DNA of 64,000 nucleotides. It comes from Pseudonocardia sp. (GTDB lineage Bacteria > Actinomycetota > Actinomycetes > Mycobacteriales > Pseudonocardiaceae). The stretch's first letter is position 1. The number at the start of each line of letters is the position of its first letter. The translations under genes were made by a program, and so were the position numbers. This document shows, piece after piece, positions 63,782 to 64,000 of the stretch. The DNA is taken from positions 19,450-83,449 of the forward strand of contig NZ_JAJCYB010000073.1 in NCBI RefSeq assembly GCF_029263155.1, read 5' to 3'. The notes beneath the pieces were generated by a model, which did not search any database, was not told the origin of the DNA, and worked only from the letters and a program-made list of their open reading frames with translations.

Positions 63782-64000
63782 CCAACGCGACGACACGGTC
63801 GACCCAGCACGTGCGGCCGGACGACTTCCGGCACCGGGCGGCGTGCCGATCGGTCGACGCCGAGCCCGTTGACCGGACTAGCCACGGTGCTCGCGGTGTG
63901 TCGCCGCCGGGCAGGACTTGGCGGGCGATAGCTCTGCCGGCATGGCTGATGATCTCGATCGGATTGTGTCTGGACTGGTGCTGCCGCGGTGGGGCCGCGT
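63778..64000 (+). CDS. Possible WhiB-like fragment, open to the right edge
   Basis: The frame starts with ATGA overlapping the previous stop. It reads VRPDDFRHRAACRSVDAE, which resembles the start of WhiB-family iron-sulfur regulators (RxRAACRxVDPE). The expected downstream cysteine motifs do not follow; instead the frame continues with no clear homology and overlaps a better start at 63942. It may be a remnant whose real end was altered by a frameshift or deletion. Confidence 0.3.
   Translation, partial: MTNATTRSTQHVRPDDFRHRAACRSVDAEPVDRTSHGARGVSPPGRTWRAIALPAWLMISIGLCLDWCCRGGAA
63942..64000 (+). CDS. Start of an unidentified element gene, partial
   Basis: An ATG at 63942 opens a frame with a protein-like start, MADDLDRIVSGLVLPRWGR, cut by the window edge after 19 codons. 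In related elements a replication initiator or FtsK/SpoIIIE-type transfer gene lies near here, but too little is visible to say. No strong ribosome binding site precedes it. Confidence 0.35.
   Translation, partial: MADDLDRIVSGLVLPRWGR

Larger units (their letters stand above)
56391..64000. mobile_element. Integrative element at tRNA-Thr, left part
   Basis: A tyrosine integrase gene starts 89 bases after the tRNA-Thr gene and points away from it. Further right lie XRE-type regulators, an excisionase and a small membrane protein in the order typical of actinobacterial integrative and conjugative elements (pSAM2-like). The stretch 58.0-61.2 kb is clearly AT-richer than the chromosome on the left. 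No second copy of the tRNA 3' end (TCCGGCTCCA) is seen up to the right edge, so the element continues outside; the exact att core cannot be set. Confidence 0.8.

Overview
The window reads as chromosome of a high-GC actinobacterium, most likely a Pseudonocardia-type member of the Pseudonocardiaceae. This is inferred from very GC-rich coding sequence, frequent GTG starts, Lsr2, CarD, ClpC, DUF3040 and DUF5318 proteins, and gene order shared with mycobacteria. Genes are dense and often translationally coupled (ATGA/GTGA overlaps).

Region 1 (1-8 kb) is catabolic. A branched-chain amino acid type ABC transporter operon on the minus strand (livF, livG, livH, livM, binding protein running off the left edge) lies beside an aldo/keto reductase. 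A plus-strand catI-catJ-pcaD operon carries late steps of the beta-ketoadipate pathway. Region 2 (8-21 kb) matches the M. tuberculosis Rv0046c-Rv0058 neighbourhood: ino1, a PadR regulator, DUF5318, ponA, GT87, rpsF-ssb-rpsR-rplI and dnaB. dnaB has a perfect SOS box and nearby DnaA boxes upstream, and its stop codon lies inside a small inverted-repeat element. Region 3 (21-30 kb) matches Rv3603c-Rv3596c: DUF2520, panC, panD, coaX, lysS, lsr2, clpC. It joins region 2 across an array of 22-bp repeats.

Region 4 (30-39 kb) is accessory: a YihY membrane protein, an HxlR regulator facing a decayed hydrolase, a GAF regulator divergent from an aldehyde dehydrogenase/DUF779 pair, a cysteine hydrolase, a sirtuin that seems to start at CTG, and small enzymes. 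Region 5 (39-48 kb) matches Rv3589-Rv3579c: mutY, a Rv3587c-like protein, radA, lpqE, carD, ispD, ispF, cysS, rlmB. disA is absent from its usual place and ispD has lost its nucleotide-binding motif. Region 6 (48-56 kb) has a zinc/manganese-type ABC transporter with a Zur-like operator, a LacI regulator, trehalose synthesis (otsA-otsB) and a ThrE-type exporter.

Region 7 (56.4 kb to the right edge) is an integrative element inserted at tRNA-Thr(TGT). It has a tyrosine integrase, an excisionase and XRE-type regulators. It also carries a visibly AT-richer cargo at about 58.0-61.2 kb: a DUF4365 nuclease-like gene coupled to an unrecognised 427-aa gene, an opposing HEPN-like gene and a cutA gene. 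This cargo is the best candidate for an undescribed, possibly defensive, system. Two repeat families (22-bp direct repeats at four loci; a GATCAAGG palindrome at two loci) sit just downstream of gene 3' ends.
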